Shown here: in pieces, positions 39,701-51,700 of the stretch
Layout of the letters: every line of letters starts with the position of its first letter
How positions within the stretch are numbered: position 1 is the first letter of the stretch
Origin: Phoronis australis
Lineage: Eukaryota > Phoronida > Phoronidae
Reading direction: 5' to 3'
NCBI GenBank assembly: GCA_002633005.1
Contig: NMRA01000233.1
Coordinates: forward strand, 129,687-189,686
Length of the DNA: 60,000 bases
Made by a program: the position numbers and the translations under genes
Notes under the pieces: model-generated
Told to the model about the DNA's origin: nothing
The model's input: the letters and a program-made list of their open reading frames with translations, nothing else
The model's database searches: none

Positions 39701-42700
39701 CAACTTGCTCCTTGCTGGGGTGAGAAGTGATTTTTATTTGGTCTAGCACAAAAGGTTATTGCTGGGGGGGGATTAAAGTGACACCTCGTCAACTTGTACA
39801 GCTTGTTCTCGAGCAATACCGTAACGAACTGTCAGTTCTTTCAAAGCGTAACGAACTGTCAGTTCTTTCAAAGCGCAGAAATCGCACCTATTTTTACTAA
39901 TACCATAATCGCAACTGGCTAAAATGCTACAGTTATTTCTTAAAGCACTTTTGCTAGCTGCAAAAATGCCAGTCATGTGAAGGGTCGCAAGGGTCACTTT
40001 TGGTGGTGCTTTGCTTTTGGTAACTGCTGGCCAAATTGCTTACTTCAAAAGATGCACTTGTTCAGGGGAAAGAGGGCAACACATTAATCAATTGATGATG
40101 AAGAGTGAAAGTTTTTGGCTTTAGGTTATGTAGGACCTTATTGACAGGTCGCACATTTAGCCAAACATTTTGGAAACTATAGATATAAACTCAGTAAAAG
40201 AATATATATTTTCTGAAAGTAGAAAGCCTGTAGAATTTGATTTTTGATTTTTGGCCAATGTGTTATTAATTTGGTCTCATGACCATGTCTTTCGTAAAAT
40301 TTAGAAAAAAGAAACTTAAGGTACACAGATAGCAAAACAATGGTATCAATAACATGTTAATTCTAGTTGATATAAATATTCAAAGTGAGATCTCAGACAT
40401 GCTGTTACAATTTTTTGAAATTTCATTTTTGTTTTGTGGCACTTAANNNNNNNNNNNNNNNNNNNNNNNNNNNNNNNNNNNNNNNNNNNNNNNNNNNNNA
40501 AAATAAATCTGAAGCTAATATCTACGATGTTTCGTCGACTGGGGATAAGGGCGATGATGAAATCGCCGATGTTGCCGATCCAGTATTAGCAGCACTTGGT
40601 GCCGATTGGTCTCGGGACTTGTGCAATAATAATTTAATGGGATTTACTGAAATAACCAGTGTTAATCATGACTTATAACCTTCAGCCAAACCTGTTCACT
40701 GTTTCAAACTGCTTTGCCAGATATTATTTTTGAAATGGTGTCTCAGGGAACGAATCTTTTTGGCCAGCAGAATTTTACAACATCACTGGAAACAAAATGG
40801 CAGCCAACATGCCCTGATGAAATAAAGTTTTTTTTTTCTTTATTGGGATCATGATGGGTATTAAGCAGTTGCCAATAATAAAAGTAACATTTTCTAAGAC
40901 AGTAAAAGTTTATTTCATGCATTACACATAATTCGAAATGTTGTGAATTCGGAATATGACTTACCTGTACTTACCTATACCTACTTGTTTGTTGTGGCTC
41001 ATTACCTTCAGGTAATGGTTAAATGGTAACCTGTGACTGTTGTTTAACATTTTGCTGAGTATGTTTTTGGTCTTAACTGTTATTGCAAACCAAATTATCC
41101 TAAGATTTTGGGCTTGTACATTGTGTTCATCTTTCTGCCAGTTGACTTGGTTGTTACCTGCTTGTTATTATCTAACATATTGTTTTGGTAATGCAGTGAA
41201 TACTTACCTGACTTCTTAGAATGAATTGAAGAACATTGTGAATTAATTATTTTATTTTCTAAGCAATAAAAACAGTGATATTTTGGATGGAAATGGCGTA
41301 ATTTAATTGACAAGCACATTATTTGCTACCTTTACCTGCATTTACCTGATAATTTGATGAGTTTCGCTCATAAAGTCAACAGCTACATGAACACCATCAT
41401 ATGTCGGATATATGATCCAAAAATCAAGTTAATATCTTGCCAAATAGTAAAGTTATGGTCATTTTTGTACATGCACTCAAAATAAGTGGAATTTCTCAAT
41501 TTAATGTGGTCTTCACCATATGGTGATTTTGCTGTAAATAGAAACACGATAGGGTTAAGAGTTTTTTCATGAAAATCTCAAAAGTCCCACTTTTGATAGT
41601 CCCTGATGCAAGAGTGAAACATTTTAGAAACGCTCCCCAACAGCGTTTTGGAGATCAGTGCATAGCGCATAGTACCTGAAACTTGTGAATCCTATTAGTC
41701 GTTTCTGAGATATGATGTTCCAAAGTTAGTCAAATTTGGACATTTTTCTAGGGTCCTACCTAGCCTTAATAGTGATTGCTGGCGACAATGCCTCCTGGTG
41801 GACATCCTTGTGTGTCTCGTTAAAATGAAACTCTAAAGCTAATTCGCCACCACTGTGAAAGGAGCAATTTGAGACCAATTTCATAGCGCTTAGTCCTAAT
41901 CAAAAGCTGTTTTTTATGGCCGAGTGGATTTATAACCGCTTAAAGTTACATTTTGTCACATAAATAGTAACATAATTCATTAATGTGCACTGTAGAATAT
42001 ATATTTAGATTTAATCTAATATTGTAATAGTATACACGTGGGTGTGTCCTTTCTCTGCTTCTTACAACAGTAATGTCAGTGGGTTAGAGACTGCCTATTG
42101 TTTGGTTTAGTTGGCTAGTATCAACTGTAGTTTTAATGGTCATCAATCTGGCATTAAATCTCCCTACTTCCTGCTCTTTCACCCCTTTGACACAATTCTC
42201 ATCTAGATTTAGTAGATGCATTCAGTTTAGTTTACTTGGAGACAGTTGAATAGGTAAAGTTCACATGATGTGGTAAAGCACACGTTGTTAGAGAAAACAG
42301 TGGCCAGTTGGGAAAACATGTAAATTGTAAAATTAGATATGTACAGTCGATATGACGGCTTGCATCCTCAATGCCTCAATTTTAAGTCCTCTTGATTGGC
42401 CTTGACCACATTCCCCGCTGAAAAACGTTTTAAAATTCCGCATAATGATTCCCTTCACCTGACCCAAAAATTGCTCTCTAATGACTAAAAATTCTGTTAG
42501 AGGTTAAAATCAGCCCCAAGTCACAAGATGTTCTGCGTCAGCTTGTATTAAGTGCAGAAGTCCAACACTTTAGAGCATGCGTTATATAGCCTCTGGAAAT
42601 CAGTATGGATTGTAAATACGTTGCTGATTACTTAATAACCCTCTGTCATATATCTCCATCATGGTGGTAACCAACAGTAGAAGGATTCTCCTGTTGTTTG

Positions 42701-45700
42701 ACGAAGCATCCCCTATCGAAAGCCTCTGGCACCTTTCCCATCAGTCGAGTAAAATACATGATGGCTGTGTTCACTTCACTGTTTCATGTTCTGCACATCC
42801 TAACCAGCTCCCTCTCCCTTGTCATTACAGAATTCCATTCGACACAACCTTTCATTGCACAATCGGTTCATGAGAATACAGAATGAGGGTACAGGCAAGA
42901 GCTCTTGGTGGGTCATCAACCCAGACGCCAAACCAGGTGAGTAGGACCCAGGCTAACAGCCACCTTTTCCCGAAGGTGTCACCTCCAGTGGTTATCGCTG
43001 TGCTTATTCAAAAATGCATAATACCTCCTGTTAAAGCCGCATTTTGTCTTGTTTAACTGGCTAACGAATATAAACCAAAGTAGAGCTTTTAGTCTCGTAA
43101 AATCTGTCTCATGGTTTTCCTTACAGTGGCAGGGTTCCACTTCCATTTACAACTTGGGTCACAGACAATGCCGTAGGACTTGAGTAACAAATAGGAATGC
43201 TGTCATGGTATGGAATGTTGCGAGACGAATTTTACGAGTGTAGAAGTCCTAGCAACTCGGTTTTTATTTTTAGACCTAAGGTTAAACATGGTAGCATGCA
43301 GCTTTAAGTGTGCAAAAAACCTGAATCCAAACTAGGCCACTCGCAGAAGTATCTAAATTGACCTTGCCATGACGGGACTTAACTTGCTTTGTCACAAAGT
43401 TCACGCAGATCATTTGCTAGACAAAACTGTTTTAGAAAATTACAGCTGACCAGCCATTCTGTAATTCGACTGCTACAGTTCTGTTGCAGGTTTCCTTTCC
43501 ATAACAACTGAATTTTGAAACCAATATTATCAAAGCACATCCAGTTTGGTAGGTTTAATTCGGGCATTTATTGATTTGGTATTTACGTAAGCCCTTGGTG
43601 GAAAGATAATCAGTGATTTCAAATGGCCACAGTTTTCAGTTGACATTAAAATTAAGCAAGAATAGGAGACTACTACCTCTACCTATTTGTTTTCTCAAAA
43701 GTCTTCATTTCAAAAGATAACCAACACCACCTTTATGCTTTAGTTTCTGCTTTATCTGTACTATAACTGCCAACATACACAATCAGGGGCAGTCTCTACT
43801 GTGTTATGAGTTCTTTGAAAAGGGGTAAAATTTATTCTACGTTTTTTTTTTGTGCCTGTGTTGTTTTGATCCTGTAACTTCTCCGATATTTTGTTTATGA
43901 AATCTTTCATGGTCTCGATTCAAATTTCCAAGAACTTAAAGTGAAATCCTAGTATAGGACAAAGTAAGGCAGTCGTGCGAATGTTTGTCATGCAAAATTT
44001 TGTTGTCGTGGGAAACTTTGTTTTTTTTTCCTTAAGCAATAATTAGCATCATAGCAATGCCTTTCTAATTTCAAGTTCTAAATCGTGCTAACGTTAGACG
44101 GCACTTTGAAAACACACTGACAACTGTTAGTGGCTTGTGAATAAAGGTAAATTCTGCCTGTCATCTTTGTTCAATATATGTGAGATTACAGAATAATATC
44201 CTCCATAGTCTTTATTTTGTCATTTTCTGCACTCACTGGTACAGAATACATTGTTTTACTTCTATGGTGCTGTTAGATGCATGGCATGACCAGTGGAAGT
44301 TTGATCAGGGACTTATTGTAATGAGTTCTACTGAACCGTGAATCGGGTTGAAGGGTACCAACTGTGGCCATTTTCTGGAGGTTTTACCACCCTGTCACTC
44401 AAAAGAAAACATTTTTTTTTAAACCACAGGATTAAAAATGGCACATTCACTGTAGGTCAACTGTTGATTATTTGATATCTTTGTTGGCAATCGGAGAAGA
44501 GTGAGTTTTAAGAAAACGTGAAGGGAAATAAATTCACTTTTCAAAGTTTTAAAGGAGATTTGTGTTTCTGGTGTTGTATTTTTGTAAAGTCACTAATCCC
44601 CAGTTGTCCTAGGTACATGTTTAAACATTGCTAGTTGTTCCCTTGGGACTTCTTTCAGTTAAAAGTTGCAACTTTGAGAATTCATAACTTGCTCCATGTT
44701 TCACTAAACGTTTAAGGTCAGTTGTTTTTTCTAAACGTAAACTCAAACATTTTAAATCTCGGGGAGAAAAGTCCTGACATAGTTGCCACACCTGTAAATC
44801 AGAGTTATGAAAGGTCACCACAGACAGATAGTTACCTGCTCAGCAGTCTGCCTTAAGTGAAGTTTACCTCACTTTGTTACCCTCAAATAGTAAGGCTAAG
44901 TGCTCACTCACTTGTAAACCATGGGTGTACTCTCTATAAATGTAGTACACATAGTTGTAATGAGCGAGCGGGAGAGATGCGCTGTTTTCGGGTGATGCCA
45001 TAATTGATTTTCATTAGCTTTGAGTTCACTTCACTGCAGTTTTATGCTATACAGTGATTTCATTTACATTGGAGGCGCATAGCTCCTTATCAGCACCTGG
45101 TCCTTAGTGAAGCAAGGCCCAGACCCATTAACCAGGCAGTGAAGTGTTGCAGTTGCCATAACGACCAGTTTCCTTCATCTTATCTTTGTAGTCACTTCCA
45201 ATGAGCCTACACAACCACCCTCTTGCTCCTGAACATTGTAGTTGGCTTTTTTCCTTTTACTCTCATGTTACGGGGGTTTGTGCCAGCTCAGTAGTTGGAA
45301 GCATACAAGCACTGTCTGGTTCACCACTATCTAGTCAGTTTCAGTCCCTAAAGGCCGTACTGAAGGTATACAACTCAGTTAGTTTGTGGGGAATCGCAAT
45401 AGGAGTCACTGTCTTCTTTTTCATCCCGAGTCAATTCTTGTGCGCAGGCTTCACGAAGCATAAACCTCGACACACTCTGATGGACGAATTCGGTCTCGCG
45501 AAAGGTACGATGACCTTGGTTGCTTCTTTAAGTCGCTGAGGTCGGCAGTTTCACCAGCTTTTGACACCTGCCTATTCTCCTCTGACCTACCGCCTTTGGT
45601 TTTCGTTTAGTACTAAGCGTATTTTCGTGAATTTGATGGTATTGACATCACCTTGGTGTTTTCGGTAACAGTGGCATGCTGGGTTATGGTTATTTCCATT

Positions 45701-48700
45701 TTATTCGTTGCTAGAGTTTCAGTCTCTATTCGGGCTTGAGCATGTTTCCTGGATCTGATGGCTAGGCTAGCACTTCTGGCTCACCAAGTCGCTACTGGCA
45801 AATTCTGGGTGGAACTGGCGATGGTAAAGCCAGTTCACCAATTTGGCAAACACTTCGCAAGTTATGAATGAAAAATTAAATTCAGAAATGTACTCTTGTG
45901 GTGAATCTGAGTCGGCGCGATTCAAAACCGAACAGCATCTTTACAGCGGTGTGTTCTTGGTGCCCAGTCAGGCTGTGAATTTGCCATTTGTTGACCGTAC
46001 TTCCATGAAAAGGGTTAATGCGTAACCACATAACATGTTTAAGTGTGCTGTGTCTAGGGTTTAATGTTCTTGATAATACTGGATAATTCCCACAATTGCA
46101 TGTGGGACGAGAATGCCAAAACAGATTGTAGACAACTGTTAACCGGTTGACGAAAGAGAACCGGATTGGCTACAGAGCTGTTTAAGTGTGTGGAAAGTTC
46201 AGCGTGATATCGCTAGACACAAAGTACAATGTGACTGGCACGTAGACCTCGTGCCGTGCATTAACAGCGACTAGTATTCCTATACCCGGCACCAGGTGAA
46301 CTCTCGATACCCATTCAAAAGTAAGTCATTNATGTAGTACACATAGTTGTAATGAGCGAGCGGGAGAGATGCGCTGTTTTCGGGTGATGCCATAATTGAT
46401 TTTCATTAGCTTTGAGTTCACTTCACTGCAGTTTTATGCTATACAGTGATTTCATTTACATTGGAGGCGCATAGCTCCTTATCAGCACCTGGTCCTTAGT
46501 GAAGCAAGGCCCAGACCCATTAACCAGGCAGTGAAGTGTTGCAGTTGCCATAACGACCAGTTTCCTTCATCTTATCTTTGTAGTCACTTCCAATGAGCCT
46601 ACACAACCACCCTCTTGCTCCTGAACATTGTAGTTGGCTTTTTTCCTTTTACTCTCATGTTACGGGGGTTTGTGCCAGCTCAGTAGTTGGAAGCATACAA
46701 GCACTGTCTGGTTCACCACTATCTAGTCAGTTTCAGTCCCTAAAGGCCGTACTGAAGGTATACAACTCAGTTAGTTTGTGGGGAATCGCAATAGGAGTCA
46801 CTGTCTTCTTTTTCATCCCGAGTCAATTCTTGTGCGCAGGCTTCACGAAGCATAAACCTCGACACACTCTGATGGACGAATTCGGTATCGCGAAAGGTAC
46901 GATGACCTTGGTTGCTTCTTTAAGTCGCTGAGGTCGGCAGTTTCACCAGCTTTTGACACCTGCCTATTCTCCTCTGACCTACCTCCTTTGGTTTTCGTTT
47001 AGTACTAAGCGTATTTTCGTGAATTTGATGGTATTGACATCAGCTTGGTATTTTTGGTAACAGTGGCATGCTGGGTTATGGCTATTTCCATTTTATTCGT
47101 TGCTAGAGTTTCAGTCTCTATTTGGGCTTGAGCATGTTTCCTGGATCTGATGGCTAGACTAGCACTTCTGGCTCACCAAGTCGCTACTGGCAAATTCTGG
47201 GTGGAACTGGCGATGGTAAAGCCAGTTCACCAATTTGGCAAACACTTTGCAAGTTATGAATGAAAAATTAAATTCAGAAATGTACTCTTGTGTTGAATCC
47301 CGAGTCGGCGCGATTCAAAACCGAACAGCATCTTTACAGCGGTGTGTTCTTGGTGCCCAGTCAGGCTGTGAATTTGCCATTTGTTGACCGTACTTCCCTG
47401 AAAAGGGTTAATTCGTAACCACATAACATGTTTAAGTGTGCTGCGTCTAGGGTTTAATGTTCTTGATAATACTGGATAATTCCCACCATCGCATGTGGCA
47501 CGAGAATGCCAAAACAGATTGTAGACAACTGTTAACCGGTTGACGAAAGAGAACCGGATTGGCTACAGAGCTCTTTAAGTGTGTGGAAAGTTCAGCGTGA
47601 TATCGCTAGACACAAAGTACAATGTGACTGGCACGTAGACCTCGTGCCGTGTATTAACAGCGACTAGTATTCCTATACCCGGCACCAGGTGAACTCTCGA
47701 TACCCATTCAAAAGTAAGTCATTTTATTTCAGCACTTGTCTGTATTGAGATGCTAACTATTCATCCGAAAACTGATTTTCAATGCATTGCTATGCAAATC
47801 ACCAACAAATCTGCACCATGTTATATTTTATCAAGCGCCTTGGTAATTTATGGTCGAGCTTCAATAAACTTAGTGTAATTTATATGATAGTCTGAAATGA
47901 TTCAAAGCCCCTGAAAAGACCTCTACTGCAAAGGTACCAAGCAACTATTGAATGGAACGACTTGCAGTTCTGCACTTTGCCACAATTTGTTTTTTACACA
48001 GACCAACTTAAAGAATGTTGGGTCTGTTAAGATCTGTTGTGTCATTATTACAATAAAAACTCAATAGATTGCTCTTTCTGGGCTTTGGTGGCTTTTCGTG
48101 GTTAGGGAGCCCACCTTCCGCTTCAGCACAGTAAAAAAAAAAACGCTGCCGTCATTTAATTCAGAAGTTGCGGTTAATAGCTAGCTTATTATTTTATTTA
48201 AAAGGACTTATTCTTGTTAAAATGACTTGGGCAAGAAATCCATTTTAGATTTTCAAAAAGGGAGCCTCACTTTTGAGGCTCGAAAATGAATTTCTGCTTA
48301 TGTCATTTTAATCAGAATAAGTCATTTGAAATAATAAACTATGGGTCGTGACATTCATGATACATGGAAGTCCGTTTTTTTTTAGATGAAAACAAGTAAT
48401 GCTTGGAGTACAGAGAATAAATAGTTTGGTTTTGTACTCTAGCAGAACATAACAGACTGAGTGTATGAAGCATGGCGTTGTGAAATATAAAGCCTGATGA
48501 CTGTAACTTTGTGGGGGTATTGACGAGTGGCAAAACTTTTGGCTAATAATTTTCAAAGTGGCTAAAAGATATCACATAATATAGCCAATTTTGCTAAATA
48601 CGTTGAAATGTCTAGCGCGACCCTAGAATGACCAACAGAGATTCACATTGCGGCTCTAAACAATATTGTTTTGAAATGAATCTCGGTTTTTCTTGTGAGG

Positions 48701-51700
48701 TAAAACATTTCATGCGATCAATATCGAATACGGTGCATCACACTAAACATAAGATTTTAAAAAAATAATCACAAGTGATACAGAAGAGAAAGTTCCTTTT
48801 CCACCTTGCTCTTAGCTACTTATGAACAACACAGTGAGAGTCAACATCAGCCAAAACAGCAACATGGATGTCGTATCAAAAATATGGTTTTACTACATTC
48901 CGTTGTATCCTTTAAATCCAGTTGAACCAAGGAGTGTAGTACAATAGGTGTGTTCACTCCACCATCTTGCCATTCGCCGCAATGGCTATCTGTCGAAAAA
49001 CTAGCGCCCCAAGCGGGGAATAAACGACACTTAATTTAGCGGCAGAGTTCGAACCATGTAAATTTACTGTGTGATTAAAATGGGTAAAATACGTAAACTA
49101 ACATCTACTTATAATCGAATGAGAAAGAAAATGTGTATTTTAATTACTGTTAAAGTGTATTTGCTTTCATTCTCTTGAAGTTCTCTTCAAAAGCCATCAT
49201 GGTTTTGTTTCATGTTTGAGTTTTTAATAAGGCAAATTACCGTTCCTAATTACATTTCATACCTCCAAGGACTACATAATTTAAGTGATTACTCTTGGGG
49301 TTCAGAAGGCAATTGCCCCCAGGTGCCAGGAAGGGGGTTACGTGGGAGGAGTGCAAAACGGGGGAAAACCAGGTGGGCGCCAAATGGGTTTTGACCCCCT
49401 CCCAGTGGGTACATGGTAGAAGGACTAAACAGGTAAAAACCAAATGGTGCGCCACATGGGTGCTGCACATTTTGGTAGCTAGGTCCCTCTGACCATTGAC
49501 AAGTGTGCTGACGTGGTGATAAGATTTGGCCCTCGTTTTGTGCATGCCCCCAAGGACATTTTGAAATGACCGGTGTCCATGCCCCTGTGGTTATGTCAGT
49601 ACCATCCTGGGTATTTTCCAATTTTTCATTACATGTTGCTCCCACCTCACTGCTGACGTCATCTCCACCCAACACTTTCACTTGTGTTCCATATTCAATG
49701 CACCAGGCTACTTGGAATGCAGACAATTGTTTTGTGCAGTGGGTGTTACACAAGTAAGAAGAAGAAGGCAAGGCAATTCATCACTATCACAACATTGTAA
49801 TCCATTCTGATGCACTCTCACATTTAATTTTAGAACATTCCATTATTTCTTAGTGGCATGCCAGTACATGATAAACTCCTCACCCTTCCACTATAACTAC
49901 CAATAGTTACAAGTCAGTTGCTAATCTGTACAATAGCTCACAACTTACATACCATATTAACATTGAGTATATCATCACTCATAACTAGCCAAAGTTGCAA
50001 AATGTCACGTCAAAATATTTTAAGAGGTACTGAACAGCAATCAAAATATTCACTGCCCACACACCTCAGTGGCCTGCACTGCAGACAACAGTGGCACCGG
50101 GACTGCGTTCGACTTGCCTTACAACTGTGAACATACAAATGAAAGACAGTGCATCATATTATTGAATAACAAATAATCCTTACCTTTCTGGAACCTTAGG
50201 AAACGTAAAAAATTTCAGTTCTGGTGTTTTCGTGGATGAATTTATGCAATTTATTAGCTGCAAAAGGTGCTCTTTGCCACTGTTCTCGCGCTTCGTGCTT
50301 GCTTATTCGCTACTTGGTGGCACTAGTAGTAGCGATAACAGCGAAGTCACAAGTGAACTCTCCTACGTATTGTACTACACTTCTTGGTTGAACGTCTCAA
50401 AATCCAGTGCCGGGTGTAGCAGTTGCTTTTTGTATGTCTCATGTTGACGCAATGGCATTGGTTGTGCAGTATTTTGTGCACGTGCATCTGCTGCGTCATC
50501 TGATGTTGTTAGCACTAGACGGTCCCATCTTCTGACCTTAGGTAATAATTCACAATTTACAATTTGTCAGTTGTAATTATTTCCCCTCAAGGAAACCACC
50601 GCAGAACGGTTGCCACGGCAACATGGTCACACTAGTGAAGACGTGACATTTACTCGTCTCTGCCTCGTAATAATCTTTGTGGTTGACCTTGAGCGGCTAA
50701 CCGCCTCCTCTTCTAGCCGTGACGTCTCCGACGAAGATTTATGAGATGTCCCTTCCTTACACGCTTTTGTGTGACCTGAGTGATCATCACCGTCACTATG
50801 GATGTGCAAATGGAGGCTCTGCAATTAATTTTCTTTTCCTTTGTCTCATAAGATGTCGATTCCTCGGTGACTTGGTGCTCAACTCTCTCTCTTTCTCTCT
50901 CTCTGTCTCTGGTTTGAAATAAACAAATGAGATTGCGACATTGGTCTATTCATGGCTGACATTTATCGTCTTGGGGAGAACGTGACGCATGGCACAACGG
51001 GATTTGATAAGTGTTTATCCCTCCTTGTGGTGTCTCTCTTTGCCTCATCATCAGTTAGTCCCGTTAACTATGTACTCTAACCAATTTTTGACTGAAATGA
51101 TTGTTATTGCAATGACACAAAACTCAATTTGGTGCTGCATATCTTTTAGAAAATTGAAGTAACTTTTCCGCCACAGTGTCTCTTAGATTAGTGAGATTTT
51201 ACTGCACCTGGTTATGTTGATTAACGAGGGAATTGGTTTTAAGTTATTGCATTTATCCGCGTTATCGAGTAAACGCATGGGGGTGAAACCAGGGGCACTT
51301 GAATATAGTTTCGACGGGGAGTGCAGGTGGAGAATTGGGGTACCCAGTGTACCCACCCATTTAGAGAATACCCATTTGTAGGAAGCTGTTACGAAAACGT
51401 CTGGCATTCTCCGTAGGGCTTTCTTGAAGAACACCCCCATTTTGTTGGAGTTATTTGTAAACCTAGTAACCTTGTCACAGGGAATCTAAAAGGGCTGCCA
51501 AATTTTGACCTCATTCAGCTTGAAACAGTACAAGAATAGATAGGGTGTTGTTGAAACTGAGTACATCTTTCGACTCAAAATTTATTAAATCATGATAATG
51601 GAAATCCATCTGTTGTTTTTGTTGATGGAATAGGAGCCGTTGAAGTTTCCGAAACTCTAAAGTGGACCCATGGGTAATTGTCGGAAAATACACATTTAGC

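Larger units (their letters stand above)
15729..42830 (+). other. FoxO intron 1 (27.1 kb)
   Basis: A large first intron, as usual for FoxO genes. It contains the elements and repeats listed separately. Parts where I see nothing convincing: 16351-17185, 17346-18480, 19951-21640, 21875-23347, 24573-26971, 28515-31042, 32370-35323, 36157-38033 and 41831-42830. Confidence 0.9.

Noticed and set aside
45201-46931. Identical 112-codon ORFs at 45201 and 46593 as a duplicated gene
   Set aside because: They lie in a contig overlap around the N at 46331, show no recognisable domain, and their identity only reflects the duplicated DNA.
49289-49771. 160-codon minus ORF in FoxO intron 2 as a gene
   Set aside because: About this length is expected roughly once in several windows by chance, and I recognise no domain or splice context.
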